From Bacillus pumilus (GTDB taxonomy: Bacteria; Bacillota; Bacilli; Bacillales; Bacillaceae), in assembly GCA_001938995.1 (NCBI GenBank), contig MKZN01000006.1:124001-188000 (forward strand): a stretch of DNA of 64,000 nucleotides, in the 5' to 3' direction. The notes under the pieces are model-generated. The model did no database searches. It saw only the letters and a list, made by a program, of their open reading frames with translations, and was not told the origin of the DNA. This document shows positions 1 to 9,520 of the stretch, one piece after another. Every line of letters begins with the position of its first letter. Positions within the stretch are counted from its first letter, which is position 1. Made by a program: the position numbers and the translations under genes.

Positions 1-184
1 TGTTGACAACTTGAAACAGCATATCGCCATGAATCAAAATGAAGACAAACTTCATGCGATGAATGCTTACTATCGTTCGGTTGTCTCCACACTCGTTCAG
101 GATCAACTAACCAAAAATGCCGTCGTGTTGAAACGCATTCAGCACCTTGACGAGGCCTATCAAAAAGTAAAAAAGGAAAGCTAA
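1..184 (+). CDS. yvfG: YvfG family small protein, 3' end only
   Basis: The reading frame is open from base 2 to the TAA at 182-184 and gives the last 60 residues. It contains NLKQHIAMNQNEDKLHAMN and ends HLDEAYQKVKKES. I recognise this as the C-terminal part of B. subtilis YvfG, a protein of about 70 residues and unknown function. The start lies outside the window. In B. subtilis yvfG sits just beyond the distal end of the eps operon, and here it converges on epsN. The peptide is charged and probably all helical. Function is not assigned. Confidence 0.8.
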   Translation, partial: VDNLKQHIAMNQNEDKLHAMNAYYRSVVSTLVQDQLTKNAVVLKRIQHLDEAYQKVKKES

Positions 185-188
185 ATCC

Positions 189-221
189 AAACACCCTTTG
201 TCACAATTGCAAAGGGTGTTT
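189..221 (+). terminator. Terminator after yvfG
   Basis: A perfect 12-bp inverted repeat (AAACACCCTTTG / CAAAGGGTGTTT) with a 9-nt loop begins 4 nt after the yvfG stop codon. The T-tract on the plus strand is short, so it is probably an intrinsic terminator of moderate strength. Confidence 0.7.
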
Positions 222-348
222 GTCATGCATGAAAAACTTCTGATCTAGCTATTTTTACATCACCGAGAAACTAGTTTGTTGATTTGAAAGGACATGACCA
301 TGCCTAAAGCTTTCTATTTCATATGAGTTGATTTAATCATAAGAGAAG

Positions 349-374
349 CAGGCTGCTCAAAATCGAGTAGCCTG
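349..374 (-). terminator. Putative terminator at the end of the eps operon
   Basis: On the minus strand CAGGCTACTC and GAGCAGCCTG form a hairpin spanning the epsN stop codon, followed by a pyrimidine-rich CTTCTCTT. It is the only hairpin at the distal end of the operon. The T-run is imperfect, so efficiency is uncertain. Confidence 0.45.
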
Positions 375-1535
375 TGATGGGGTGATGGTTCTTGTTCGCA
401 GAATGTCATACAACGTGTCAATGATACGCTCCTGTTCTACGTCTGTCATACTTGTCCCAGATGGCAGACATAGGCCGGTTTGAAATAGTATTTCTGATGT
501 AGGCTTCTCTTGCGTAGCGGTATAGAATGGACATTGATGAAAGAGCGGCTGTTCATGTAGCGGCTTCCATACTCGCCTCGCTTCAATCTGTCTCTGTTCT
601 AACGCATCAATGATGTCGACAGGGTGAACTCGAGCCCCGCGGCCGATGGTCATTGTCGTCAGCCATCGGTTCGATCTGGTTTCCGGATATTCTGGCATAA
701 AACGGACTCCCTCTATCCCCGATAACGCTTCCTTGTATCGCTGGAAAATTCGACGTTTTTGTTCAACACGCTCGTCTAATACATCCATTTGTGCAATTCC
801 TACACCTGCTAGGATGTTACTCATTCTGTAGTTGTGACCAACCTCTTGATGCTCATAGTGTGCGGCAGGTTCTCTTGCTTGTGATGCGAGAAAGCGGCAT
901 CGTTCAATGGCAGCTTCATCATCACTCACCAGCATGCCACCTCCTGACGTTGTAATGATTTTATTTCCATTAAAAGAATATACTCCGAATTTGCCAATCG
1001 AGCCGCTTTTCCGTCCTTTATATGTGGAGCCTAATGATTCTGCTGCATCTTCAATGATTGGCACACCATAGGCTTCACATAGCTCGATGATGTCGTCCAT
1101 TTTGGCACTTTGCCCATATAAATGGACCACAATGACTGCTCGTGGCCTTTTCCCAAGACGTTTTGCTTCCACGAAAGCTTTCTCTAAGGCGAGTGGACAC
1201 ATATTCCATGTATCCTTTTCTGAATCAATAAAAACGGGCATCGCTTGTTCATATAAAATAGGGTTTGCACTGGCAACAAACGTCAGCGTTGAACAAAACA
1301 CGACGTCATCCTTTTGAATCCCAATAAGTTTTAAGGCTAGATGAATGGCAGCTGTCCCGCTAGATAAAGCCGCTCCTGCCTTTACCCCTGCATAGTCTGC
1401 TACTGATTGCTCAAACTCGTTGACGAGTGGCCCTAGCGGCGCAATCCAATTGCTTTGGAAAGCTTCCTCCACTTTCATATATTCCTTCCCACTCATATGA
1501 GGTGGAGATAAGTAGATCCGTTTCCATTCCTTCAT
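357..1535 (-). CDS. epsN: EpsN, PLP-dependent UDP-sugar aminotransferase
   Basis: This 392-residue member of the DegT/DnrJ/EryC1 family should transaminate the 4-keto sugar made by EpsC. EpsM then acetylates the product to give UDP-N,N'-diacetylbacillosamine, the primer sugar of the exopolysaccharide. SGTAA at residues 59-63 binds the cofactor phosphate. EDAAE at 162-166 is the acidic motif, and Lys192 in FNGNKI is the expected Schiff-base lysine. The gene overlaps epsM by 4 nt, indicating translational coupling. It is the last gene of the operon here. In B. subtilis epsO follows, but this sequence has only a hairpin and then convergent yvfG. Length matches B. subtilis EpsN (about 388). Confidence 0.95.
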   Translation of the reverse strand: MKEWKRIYLSPPHMSGKEYMKVEEAFQSNWIAPLGPLVNEFEQSVADYAGVKAGAALSSGTAAIHLALKLIGIQKDDVVFCSTLTFVASANPILYEQAMPVFIDSEKDTWNMCPLALEKAFVEAKRLGKRPRAVIVVHLYGQSAKMDDIIELCEAYGVPIIEDAAESLGSTYKGRKSGSIGKFGVYSFNGNKIITTSGGGMLVSDDEAAIERCRFLASQAREPAAHYEHQEVGHNYRMSNILAGVGIAQMDVLDERVEQKRRIFQRYKEALSGIEGVRFMPEYPETRSNRWLTTMTIGRGARVHPVDIIDALEQRQIEARRVWKPLHEQPLFHQCPFYTATQEKPTSEILFQTGLCLPSGTSMTDVEQERIIDTLYDILRTRTITPSQATRF

Positions 1536-2221
1536 GATTTTTCACCCTCTCGTTGTTCTTTTATCTCTTTCGCAGGCACTCCTACTGCAATTACACGTTC
1601 TTGTATATCTGTGGTCACTGCCGCACCTGCGCCAATCACACTCCAGCTTCCAATAGACCTTTCGGGTATAACGACCGCCCCTGCACCGATATGAGCGCCT
1701 TCATGTACAGACACACCACCAGTGAGCACAGCTCCTGGCGACAGGTGAACGAAAGATGCGAGAAAACCGTCATGCTCCACGATAGCCCCTGTGTTGACAA
1801 TGACATGTTCTCCGACCACTGCATCCGCTTGGACAACAGCCTTTGCCATAATGACACTCCCTCGGTCAATTTGGGCTGATGGACTAATGATCGCTGCTGG
1901 ATGAATGAGCGTGGCATACTCCTTTTTTTGAAATGAGAGGCGTTCCGCTACTTTCTGTCTCGTCTTATTTTGTCCAATGGCAATGAGCCATTTCGCAGCA
2001 GGCATTGTCTTTCTTAGCTCTTGATTCATGGAGATTGGCCCATAGAGAATGCCTCTCTTTGTAAAAGTCTCATCAAATTGATCGTCTAAAATGGCACACA
2101 ATGTGTAATCAGGGTGCGCGACAATCACATCCTGGATGACTTTGCTATGCCCACCGGCACCAATTAAAATAATGGCTTGTTGATTATGTGCTAGTTCCTT
2201 TAAATTTTTCAGCTGTTGCAT
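1532..2221 (-). CDS. epsM: EpsM, sugar O/N-acetyltransferase
   Basis: This PglD-like acetyltransferase probably N-acetylates the UDP-4-amino sugar produced by EpsN. The N-terminal part carries a nucleotide-sugar binding fold with IILIGAGGHSKV near residues 17-28. The C-terminal half consists of left-handed beta-helix hexapeptide repeats (for example GAHIGAGAVV and GSWSVIGAGA near 170-200). The 229-residue frame starts inside the end of epsL, giving a 38-nt overlap without a convincing ribosome binding site, so the true start may be slightly downstream. It overlaps epsN by 4 nt. Confidence 0.92.
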   Translation of the reverse strand: MQQLKNLKELAHNQQAIILIGAGGHSKVIQDVIVAHPDYTLCAILDDQFDETFTKRGILYGPISMNQELRKTMPAAKWLIAIGQNKTRQKVAERLSFQKKEYATLIHPAAIISPSAQIDRGSVIMAKAVVQADAVVGEHVIVNTGAIVEHDGFLASFVHLSPGAVLTGGVSVHEGAHIGAGAVVIPERSIGSWSVIGAGAAVTTDIQERVIAVGVPAKEIKEQREGEKS

Positions 2222-2777
2222 GATGTGGCTGCTGCACCCCCTCAGTTTTGATGACTTTCAGCATGGTCATCCATAAAATTTTCATATCGAGCCAAAAGGA
2301 TTGATGCTCGACATACCAGATATCATAGGCAAACTTCTCCTCCCAAGAGAGGGTATTTCTCCCGTTCACCTGTGCCCACCCAGTGATTCCCGGTTTCACA
2401 AGATGTCGTCTTGCTTGCTCCTTTGTATACATGGGAAGATACTCCATCAAAAGAGGTCTTGGTCCCACTAGGCTGATCTCCCCTTTGAGCACATTGATGA
2501 GCTGCGGCAGTTCATCAAGACTGAGCTTCCGAATCAAAGCGCCGATTTTTGTTAACCGAAGGTGATCTGGCAGAAGGACGCCATGCTCATCTCGTTCATC
2601 AGTCATCGTACGAAATTTATATAACATAAACGGCCGGCCATAAAGACCAGGTCTTTCCTGCCGAAACACGACAGGTGAACCGATTTTCCATCTAATGATT
2701 CCATAGACGAGAAGGAAAAGTAAGCTGCCTCCGGTGAGCAGAGTCAGTGCCACGATTACATCTACCATTCTTTTCAT
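2184..2777 (-). CDS. epsL: EpsL, initiating phosphoglycosyl transferase
   Basis: This 197-residue bacterial sugar transferase is a small monotopic PGT. It should transfer phospho-diNAcBac from its UDP carrier to undecaprenyl phosphate at the cytoplasmic face of the membrane, which starts the repeat unit. A hydrophobic segment covers residues about 8-30. The diagnostic motifs YKFRTM, LRRTSLDELPQ-type LRKLSLDELPQ, and LVGPRPLL are visible, with Asp-Glu in LDELPQ as the catalytic dyad. The start has a good site (AAGGAG, 8 nt upstream). It overlaps epsM. Confidence 0.94.
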   Translation of the reverse strand: MKRMVDVIVALTLLTGGSLLFLLVYGIIRWKIGSPVVFRQERPGLYGRPFMLYKFRTMTDERDEHGVLLPDHLRLTKIGALIRKLSLDELPQLINVLKGEISLVGPRPLLMEYLPMYTKEQARRHLVKPGITGWAQVNGRNTLSWEEKFAYDIWYVEHQSFWLDMKILWMTMLKVIKTEGVQQPHHATAEKFKGTST

Positions 2778-2797
2778 GATTGATTCTCCTTTTTACT

Positions 2798-4327
2798 CTA
2801 GCGGGAGACAGCTCGTTCAGCTGCGGCTTGTTTGACCTTACGTATCAGCTGTATCCGCTCTTGTTTTGTTCCAGCAAATAGATACAAGTATCCCATATAG
2901 AGAATGAAACAGATGCCCCCGATACAAAGCATCTCTCCCCATGAAGTCACTTGATACACAAGCTGAATCCCTGCACAGATCCCCCAAATAAACAACCCTC
3001 CCATGAACGGGACAGCCGTCTGCTTGTAAAAGATCGCCCTTCTTTGTTTCGTGATCTTTGACGTATAAAATGGGAGAAACATGACATTTTTGATCAGCAA
3101 TACAACTGCGCCTGCTGATGCAATGCCGTATAAGCCGAGTTGAAAGACTTGAGTCAAGCCATAAGCAAGCAGTACATTGGAAACACCTAACACAAGCGTC
3201 ACAACAGCCGGAACTTTCAATCGGTTAAAGGCTGTCGGCACATACGTCAACGGTAAAAACATCAAGGTCACACACAAATAAGCAGCATGAATCATCAGAA
3301 GCCACTTTAATTCTTCATATGCTGGTCCAAGCCACAGCTGCATGAGTGGACCCGCAAGACCTCCTAGAAGAGCTGCTGGGAATGCAACAAATAGACCACT
3401 CCACTTGATGGCTTTCGCTGCATATTGAACGAGCCCCTCTTCATCCTGATTCGAATAAAACTTTGTAATCGTTGGTGCAAAAACAACTGCGAGTGTCCCT
3501 GCGAGCGTACGCAATAATAATGGAAATTGTAAGATGGCGGCATACTGCCCAGTGGCTTCAGCACCCATCAGCAAGTTGGTCATCAATAAATCAATCTGTA
3601 AAAATAACAAAATACCCATTTGCTCAAATGAATGCCACACCCCTGAACGAACAAGAGTGAGACTAGAAGATAACGAGACGTACCGCCATTTAAATGAAAA
3701 CCAAGGAATGAGTTTCTTAAAATAATAGAGGGCAAACCCCATAGCCGCTATACTCCCAATGACGGCAGCTAAAGGAATATGCCAAATGTTTGGTGTAGCA
3801 AAAGTAAATAAAAGCACAATACTCAGCGCCCTGCAAAACATCTGAACAGCCTGTCCAGCACTTGATATATATAGTTTATTGGCATAGAACGGCGCAGCGC
3901 CAAATCCTGACATGACAAAATTGAGCATAAATAAAAGACCCCCAAATATAAAGGCGATCTGTGTATCTTGTGCAAGATGACCTGGCACATGCAGCCAATT
4001 CACTAGCTGCTTAGACAATAAAAGACAGGCTGAAAATAGACTGATTGATAATAAAACAGCACTGACGAAATAGGAAGCGAGATAACTCTGTGCTTTTTCC
4101 ATCTCTCCTTTATGGGCAGCCACTGAAAAAAAGCGCACGACGACTGCACTTAATGAGGCAGTAATGACCGATAAATAATTGATCATGTTTTGCGTTAAAT
4201 GAATCAAGCCAAATGCTTCCACTCCAAGGGTATGAACGATGTAAGGTGTTAAACAAACAGACATCAGCATCATCAAGACAAATGTAATCAAGTTCGCGCT
4301 TATATTATAAAGAAACGCACGGTTCAT
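2798..4327 (-). CDS. epsK: EpsK, MATE/Wzx-type exopolysaccharide flippase
   Basis: This 509-residue integral membrane protein has about 14 hydrophobic segments and belongs to the MOP (MATE/polysaccharide transporter) superfamily. It is the likely flippase moving lipid-linked repeat units outward, as assigned for B. subtilis EpsK (505 residues). It lies 28 nt after the pyruvyl transferase gene. The ATG lacks a recognisable ribosome binding site. Instead a small hairpin (ACGCT / AGCGT, 7-nt loop) sits directly before it. In B. subtilis epsJ lies between epsI and epsK, so this junction may be a deletion scar. Confidence 0.92.
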   Translation of the reverse strand: MNRAFLYNISANLITFVLMMLMSVCLTPYIVHTLGVEAFGLIHLTQNMINYLSVITASLSAVVVRFFSVAAHKGEMEKAQSYLASYFVSAVLLSISLFSACLLLSKQLVNWLHVPGHLAQDTQIAFIFGGLLFMLNFVMSGFGAAPFYANKLYISSAGQAVQMFCRALSIVLLFTFATPNIWHIPLAAVIGSIAAMGFALYYFKKLIPWFSFKWRYVSLSSSLTLVRSGVWHSFEQMGILLFLQIDLLMTNLLMGAEATGQYAAILQFPLLLRTLAGTLAVVFAPTITKFYSNQDEEGLVQYAAKAIKWSGLFVAFPAALLGGLAGPLMQLWLGPAYEELKWLLMIHAAYLCVTLMFLPLTYVPTAFNRLKVPAVVTLVLGVSNVLLAYGLTQVFQLGLYGIASAGAVVLLIKNVMFLPFYTSKITKQRRAIFYKQTAVPFMGGLFIWGICAGIQLVYQVTSWGEMLCIGGICFILYMGYLYLFAGTKQERIQLIRKVKQAAAERAVSR

Positions 4328-4355
4328 GACGCTTTGACACAGCGTGTGAGACCCG

Positions 4356-5387
4356 TCATCCCGCTTCCTCTCCCTTTTGACTGCTTGACTTCATATGATG
4401 CGCAATGGCTTTTTTCACATTTTCTTCATCTGGTTCTTTTACCAGTGTCAGAAATGGAAGATGTGACACCCACTCATATCCTTCCATCACCTTATGATCA
4501 AAAGACCTTAGGACCACACACGGTGTTTGCGTAATCGCACAAAAGATCATGCCATGTAACCGATCCGTCACAACCACTTGCACTTGCCTTAATTGATTCC
4601 ATAAGGATGATAGCTCCTCTAACCGAGTGCTTCGATCCACTCGTTTGCCAATTGTCGTGGTCACAAGACCGACATTGTCATACGCATCTTCTAACTGTTG
4701 CTGTAATTGCTGGCGCTCCACAGGAGTAAGGTACGCTTCCTTATCCTCGCGCAAACAAAGCAACACCCCTTCTCGCGTTTGATCCTTTGACGTTTCGTCT
4801 AACGTCAACACCATATCGGGCTGTTTCCATACCTCTTTGTGAGGAAAATGACGCTTCATCCATTCATACGTGGTTTGATCTCTTGCCATAAGAAGTAGCC
4901 GCGGGTGTTTGGCATATGTTTGAATGGCGCGGCGCTCTTCCCTTTTCCCTCTCTTTGTTTTTGTAAAATGTGCAGTAGCAGGCAGCTGGATCACAGGATA
5001 TGACTGAAAGGTCTTCATGATAAATTGTCTTGTCCATTCCTCATACCGATACAAATCCCCCATATTGCCTCCACCGATGATACAGACAAGATCCTCTTTG
5101 TGCCGGGCACGTTTCAGCGGTCGGGCGAGACGATACATCTCCTTCATGTCCACCTCAATGATCTGGTAAGTTGGAAAGTGTTCTTTTAAAAATTGATAGC
5201 TCGCATAGGCAATCGCATGATCACCTAAATTATCATGTCCCGGTAGCAGCGTGAGAATGATTTTTTTCTGATGACTCAGCTCTGGAAGCGTGCGGCGGCT
5301 TAGCCTATACTCACACGGATATTTGACCCTTAAAAGAAGCCACTCTGCTACGTGTGCCTTCAATTGCTGTAGTGTCAATTTGATCAC
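4356..5387 (-). CDS. epsI: EpsI, pyruvyl transferase
   Basis: This 343-residue polysaccharide pyruvyl transferase (CsaB/EpsI/EpsO family) is expected to add a ketal-linked pyruvate from PEP to a sugar of the repeat unit. LLPGHDNLGDHAIA near 47-60 and CIIGGGNMGDLYRY near 103-116 are the glycine-rich family motifs. VVTDRLHGMIFC near 272-283 is the conserved DRLHG element. The start is GTG with GAGG 9 nt upstream. epsH ends 3 nt before it. B. subtilis has two such enzymes, EpsI and EpsO. Position argues for EpsI. Confidence 0.88.
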   Translation of the reverse strand: MIKLTLQQLKAHVAEWLLLRVKYPCEYRLSRRTLPELSHQKKIILTLLPGHDNLGDHAIAYASYQFLKEHFPTYQIIEVDMKEMYRLARPLKRARHKEDLVCIIGGGNMGDLYRYEEWTRQFIMKTFQSYPVIQLPATAHFTKTKRGKREERRAIQTYAKHPRLLLMARDQTTYEWMKRHFPHKEVWKQPDMVLTLDETSKDQTREGVLLCLREDKEAYLTPVERQQLQQQLEDAYDNVGLVTTTIGKRVDRSTRLEELSSLWNQLRQVQVVVTDRLHGMIFCAITQTPCVVLRSFDHKVMEGYEWVSHLPFLTLVKEPDEENVKKAIAHHMKSSSQKGEEAG

Positions 5388-5390
5388 CCC

Positions 5391-6413
5391 TTATTTCCTC
5401 GTTTGGTATTCGATCCATTTTTGATAGCTTGACGTTGCGGCAGAAAGCGGATAAACCCATTGATACCTTGCTAGAAACAGAATCATTCGCTTCCGCATGG
5501 TAAGTTTTGATCGCTCTACATGTTTGACCGCATGCTGAAAAGCTTCATCTGTCACCATGTCCCGAACATGTTGAAGCTTTTGCTGAAAAGAGAGGGCATT
5601 TTGGCTCTTCCATTCATTGAGCATACAATGAAGCGTATGGTTGACAATAAAAAAGTCCAATGCTTCCTTATACTTCGCTACCTCCCCATACGCCTCCAAA
5701 AACTGATGCTGCGCACGATAAAACGTCAGTCCATGTTGGAAATAATGCTTTTGATATCGTTGCACAATTGATGACAGATGAACCCGGTAATAATAAAGCG
5801 GCTCATGTACAAAGGCAATGACTTTGGATAAGTAAAAACATCGTAGCGTCACATACTGATCTTCGATATTCTCTAGCTCACCTCTTAGCGGAAAACGGAT
5901 TCCGTATTCTTCTATAAAGGCACGTCGATACAGCTTATTCCATGAGAATCCCGTCAGCTTTCCATCTAACAACGCTCCTATTAAACTCGCTTGATTTTCT
6001 GATTGATGAGATAAAAGAGTCGTCGGAAGTGTTCGCCTCGATTGTTCAAACTGAATCCAATACTCACTCACGACAAGATCTGCTCCTGTCGTTTCTGCTT
6101 TTTGATATAAGGCTTCACAGTAATGCGGAGCCAGGATATCGTCTGAATCCACAAAGGCAATATAGGTGCCCTTCGCTTCTTCTATCCCCCGATTTCTCAC
6201 TGCGCCTAACCCTTGATTGTCTTGATGAATCACCCGGAAACGTTCATCACGTTCAGCAAACGCTTCGAGCAATTCTCCCGAGTGATCCGTTGATCCATCA
6301 TTGACGAGAATGACCTCTATATCTGAAAAACTTTGCTCTGCAATAGATTGAAGACACTGCTCTACATATTGACTTGTATTATAAACTGCGACCAATAGAC
6401 TGATTGCTGGCAT
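5391..6413 (-). CDS. epsH: Family 2 glycosyltransferase (EpsH position)
   Basis: This GT-A glycosyltransferase begins MPAISLLVAVYNTSQYVEQC and has NDGSTD near 40-45 and a DSDD metal/UDP-binding motif near 89-92, both typical of GT2 enzymes. It should add one sugar to the lipid-linked EPS intermediate. I chose the ATG at 6413 (340 residues) because AAAGGTGGGG precedes it; a TTG 24 nt upstream is the alternative. B. subtilis has two GT2 genes flanking epsI, named epsH and epsJ. Only one is present here. Its place between epsG and epsI supports EpsH, but sequence alone does not exclude an EpsJ-type enzyme. Confidence 0.85.
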   Translation of the reverse strand: MPAISLLVAVYNTSQYVEQCLQSIAEQSFSDIEVILVNDGSTDHSGELLEAFAERDERFRVIHQDNQGLGAVRNRGIEEAKGTYIAFVDSDDILAPHYCEALYQKAETTGADLVVSEYWIQFEQSRRTLPTTLLSHQSENQASLIGALLDGKLTGFSWNKLYRRAFIEEYGIRFPLRGELENIEDQYVTLRCFYLSKVIAFVHEPLYYYRVHLSSIVQRYQKHYFQHGLTFYRAQHQFLEAYGEVAKYKEALDFFIVNHTLHCMLNEWKSQNALSFQQKLQHVRDMVTDEAFQHAVKHVERSKLTMRKRMILFLARYQWVYPLSAATSSYQKWIEYQTRK

Positions 6414-6439
6414 ACGACATGCCCCACCTTTCTTCAAAT

Positions 6440-7543
6440 CTACTTAGTAAAGATCGTTCTATACGGTAAAACCGAGGAATCAAACGGCATGAGCATGATG
6501 CTGTACAAAATATAACAAACGGCAATTCCTACATAGATAAAAACATTAGACCGCTGATCAAAAATGCGTGTGAAATATGGCAGTAAAATCAATTGATACA
6601 ATCCAAAATAAATATGAAACCGTGCATAAATCACATCTTTCGTTGCCAGGATGCCAAACAAGAAACCAAGCAAACAAAAGTTCACAATATAATCACTGTC
6701 TGGTGTCAGTGCTCGCAGCCTGTTTCTGTAAAGAAAAGCCAGCATGAGAGGCAGAACCAATACACCGATTTTTGTCACATTCATTCCATTCGTATTTGTT
6801 GTAAGCCATTCCTCATAATGTCCGTAAGAACTCCCTTGTAGCATCACAACAAACACTGAAACAAAACGATCATAAAGTGCGGTTAGTCCTAAGAAAAGCA
6901 TACATAGCACAAGCATCATCCATGACCACGCTTTTGTTCTCACGATAAAATAAATAGGAATCATGATGAGTGCTGATGAATGAAACAACGAACACACTAG
7001 AACGAGTGGGAAATACAATGTCCACTTTCCTTTGATGACAAGCCTGATGGCATAAAACAGAATGGCAGCGACCATATATTGACGCATCCCATTAAACGAG
7101 GCGTAATAATGAAAGGTGCCAAGAAAAAGCAGCATACTCAGCTCAAAAGGCCGTCCATATTCAATCAACGTCTTTATGATAAAAAAATAGGTGACCGCAC
7201 CGACCGTGATATACATGATTTGCGGGTCATGTGAGATTTGATTGAGCATCCATAAGATGAAGGTAAACCCAGGGTCAGTTGCTGCCTTGTCCACACCAAA
7301 CCCAAAAATATGCCATGGCCTTTCATAGTTGACGGAGAACTCATACATCTGCCCGTATGTCACAAAGTCAGTTCCCACTTTGTACCGAATGCCGGCTACG
7401 ATACAAAGGAATAAAAACGGAAAAAACACCAGGAGCTTGTTAGGCCGCCATCCGCTTTGAATGGTATCATCACGCCTGCCATAATATGCGGCAAAGCTCG
7501 ACCATAAATAAACCATGATCATGTTCACCATATAAACCGCCAT
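6440..7543 (-). CDS. epsG: EpsG, Wzy-like polysaccharide polymerase
   Basis: This 367-residue multi-spanning membrane protein is the same length as B. subtilis EpsG and is the presumed Wzy-type polymerase joining flipped repeat units at the outer face of the membrane. About ten hydrophobic segments are visible, together with a long loop containing [11 protein letters not shown] near residues 50-60 that is typical of the EpsG family (PF14897). AAGGA stands 7 nt before the ATG. It lies 14 nt after epsF in the operon. Confidence 0.92.
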   Translation of the reverse strand: MAVYMVNMIMVYLWSSFAAYYGRRDDTIQSGWRPNKLLVFFPFLFLCIVAGIRYKVGTDFVTYGQMYEFSVNYERPWHIFGFGVDKAATDPGFTFILWMLNQISHDPQIMYITVGAVTYFFIIKTLIEYGRPFELSMLLFLGTFHYYASFNGMRQYMVAAILFYAIRLVIKGKWTLYFPLVLVCSLFHSSALIMIPIYFIVRTKAWSWMMLVLCMLFLGLTALYDRFVSVFVVMLQGSSYGHYEEWLTTNTNGMNVTKIGVLVLPLMLAFLYRNRLRALTPDSDYIVNFCLLGFLFGILATKDVIYARFHIYFGLYQLILLPYFTRIFDQRSNVFIYVGIAVCYILYSIMLMPFDSSVLPYRTIFTK

Positions 7544-7557
7544 CTGCCATTCCTTTC

Positions 7558-8688
7558 TTACATCCCATATACATTCATCACCCGCGTGATGTTCTGTTTC
7601 ACGTCAAATCCTCTTTGTTCAAGCTGTGATGTAATGATTCCTTGAGGTGGAGATTCTGCATGATAGACTTCAAGAATTGCCTTCATCCAATCATGCTCTG
7701 AGGCATGGAGCGATTTCCGTTTGATTAGTCCACAGCCTAGATCCACTTCCTCTGTAATATGATCTGAAATCACACAAGGCAATCCAGATGCCTGTGCTTC
7801 CACTAATACAAGTGGTAGACCCTCAAATAAGGAGGGCATCACAAACACGTCAAATGCTTTCATGTACTTTTGTACCTCTGATACGACTCCAGTAAAGACA
7901 ATATCATCCTCTAATCCTTCACTGATCACAATGGATTCAATCTCATGTTTTAGCGGTCCATCTCCGGCCATTACAAGCTGAAATGAAACGCCTTGTTTCT
8001 TTAAGGTCTTCGCCAATTCAATCAAAAAGGCATGATTCTTTTGCTGATGAAAACGACCGATATGACCAATGACCAGCTTTTCTTCGTGAAGATTCAGCTG
8101 TTTCTTCATCTCCGCCTTTCCTTCTCGTCCTAACTGGTTAAACAACGTCAAATCAATCCCATTCGGCAATATCACAACTTGTCCGCTCTTCATTTTTTTC
8201 TGTCCAAATAAGAAGGCACCTGCATCCTCACCACATGCTACAAGTTGCGTAGAAAAGGCAAAGATCAGCTGACGAAATCCTTGAAGCATCCATTGATCAA
8301 CCCAACTTGGGGACTGTTTCCAAGCGGTATTATGTGAATGGCAAATTCGAGCCTTAACGCCCGCTAATTGAGCTGCAAGCGCTGAAAAGCCCGTTTGAAA
8401 ATCAGTATGGGCATGCACCGCCTGATAAGGTCCTGTTCGTTTGATCGTCTCTGCTAATGTTTTCACAAAGGTCCAAGGAGAGGTATTCCCAATACTCGGG
8501 ACGTAAAATATACGGCCTCCAAGCTGACGAATCTCCTCATCGTAATCGCAAGCATCCTCTCGGTGGGTAATGAAATCAAACTGAAGGACATGTCGGTCTA
8601 AGGCACGGTACACGTTCATGATCATGGTTTCTGCTCCCCCGCGGTTCATTCCCCCCACAATATGCAACACCCGCTTTGGCTCATTCAT
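7558..8688 (-). CDS. epsF: EpsF, family 4 glycosyltransferase
   Basis: This GT-B retaining glycosyltransferase begins [20 protein letters not shown], with the donor-binding loop in [20 protein letters not shown] near residue 210 and [15 protein letters not shown] near 285-299 are the classic GT4 C-terminal motifs, with the E-x7-E pair in the latter. The ATG at 8688 has AAGGAGG 10 nt upstream and overlaps the end of epsE by 8 nt. The frame stays open 12 codons further upstream, but that start has no ribosome binding site. The 376 residues match B. subtilis EpsF. Confidence 0.93.
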   Translation of the reverse strand: MNEPKRVLHIVGGMNRGGAETMIMNVYRALDRHVLQFDFITHREDACDYDEEIRQLGGRIFYVPSIGNTSPWTFVKTLAETIKRTGPYQAVHAHTDFQTGFSALAAQLAGVKARICHSHNTAWKQSPSWVDQWMLQGFRQLIFAFSTQLVACGEDAGAFLFGQKKMKSGQVVILPNGIDLTLFNQLGREGKAEMKKQLNLHEEKLVIGHIGRFHQQKNHAFLIELAKTLKKQGVSFQLVMAGDGPLKHEIESIVISEGLEDDIVFTGVVSEVQKYMKAFDVFVMPSLFEGLPLVLVEAQASGLPCVISDHITEEVDLGCGLIKRKSLHASEHDWMKAILEVYHAESPPQGIITSQLEQRGFDVKQNITRVMNVYGM

Positions 8689-9520
8689 CTCGTATCGTCC
8701 TCCTTCTGAATAACGGGGTTCCAAGCTTGCGTTGATGGTACAATTTCATGATCTTTGGTGACAAACAGGCACGAATCATCGGCTTGAAGGCGAACAGATA
8801 ATCAACTGGCGGCAATCGTAATCGCCAGCATGCAGTAAAGACGAGCCAGGCATTATCCATTGAATAGCGGAACTTACGTCGTTTAAAGGCAGCTTCGTCT
8901 TCTCTGACAAGATATAACGGTTCTTTTAGATTAAAGCCTTTCATCCCAGCTTCATAAAACCGAATCCACAAGTCAATATCCTCCATCCGTCTCGTTGCTT
9001 TGACTGAACGGTATCCATTTAACGTGTTGTACGCTGATGCTTTCATCATGATGGTCCCATGACAAAATGGTGTGCCTCTGGCAAGCACCCTCCGGTCCGG
9101 TTCTGATACAAGTGCACGTACTCCCTTTGTTCCCGACTCATCAAAAACGGTCATCGCTGTACCGACCACATCATAATCGGGGTTTGTTTCTAGAAAATGA
9201 ACCTGTTTTTCTAATCGTGTCGGCACTGATACATCGTCACCATCCTGCCTGGCAATCCACCTTCCCTTTGCTTCAGCCAAACAGCGATTCAGACTGGCAG
9301 CAAGTCTTTGGTTGGTCTTGTTTCGGATGAGGCGAATTCTATCCGGTTCACGTTTTGCATAATGTAGAACCTTCTCATAAGTGCTATCTGTTGAAGCATC
9401 GTCACATATAATCAGCTCCCAGTTTTGATAAGTTTGCTGAATGATTGATTCGATGCTTTCTGCTACAGTGTCTTGACAATTGTATACGCCCATGATGACG
9501 GATACCTTCGGCTTATGCAT
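8681..9520 (-). CDS. epsE: EpsE, glycosyltransferase and possible flagellar clutch
   Basis: This 279-residue GT2 enzyme has VSVIMGVYNC at its N terminus, CDDAST near 39-44 and a QDGDD motif near 92-96. In B. subtilis EpsE has two roles. It is a glycosyltransferase for EPS, and it also binds the rotor protein FliG and disengages the flagellar motor. That second role cannot be read from this sequence, but overall similarity and identical operon position make it likely. The gene overlaps both epsD (8 nt) and epsF (8 nt), which suggests coupled translation. Confidence 0.93.
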   Translation of the reverse strand: MHKPKVSVIMGVYNCQDTVAESIESIIQQTYQNWELIICDDASTDSTYEKVLHYAKREPDRIRLIRNKTNQRLAASLNRCLAEAKGRWIARQDGDDVSVPTRLEKQVHFLETNPDYDVVGTAMTVFDESGTKGVRALVSEPDRRVLARGTPFCHGTIMMKASAYNTLNGYRSVKATRRMEDIDLWIRFYEAGMKGFNLKEPLYLVREDEAAFKRRKFRYSMDNAWLVFTACWRLRLPPVDYLFAFKPMIRACLSPKIMKLYHQRKLGTPLFRRRTIRDE

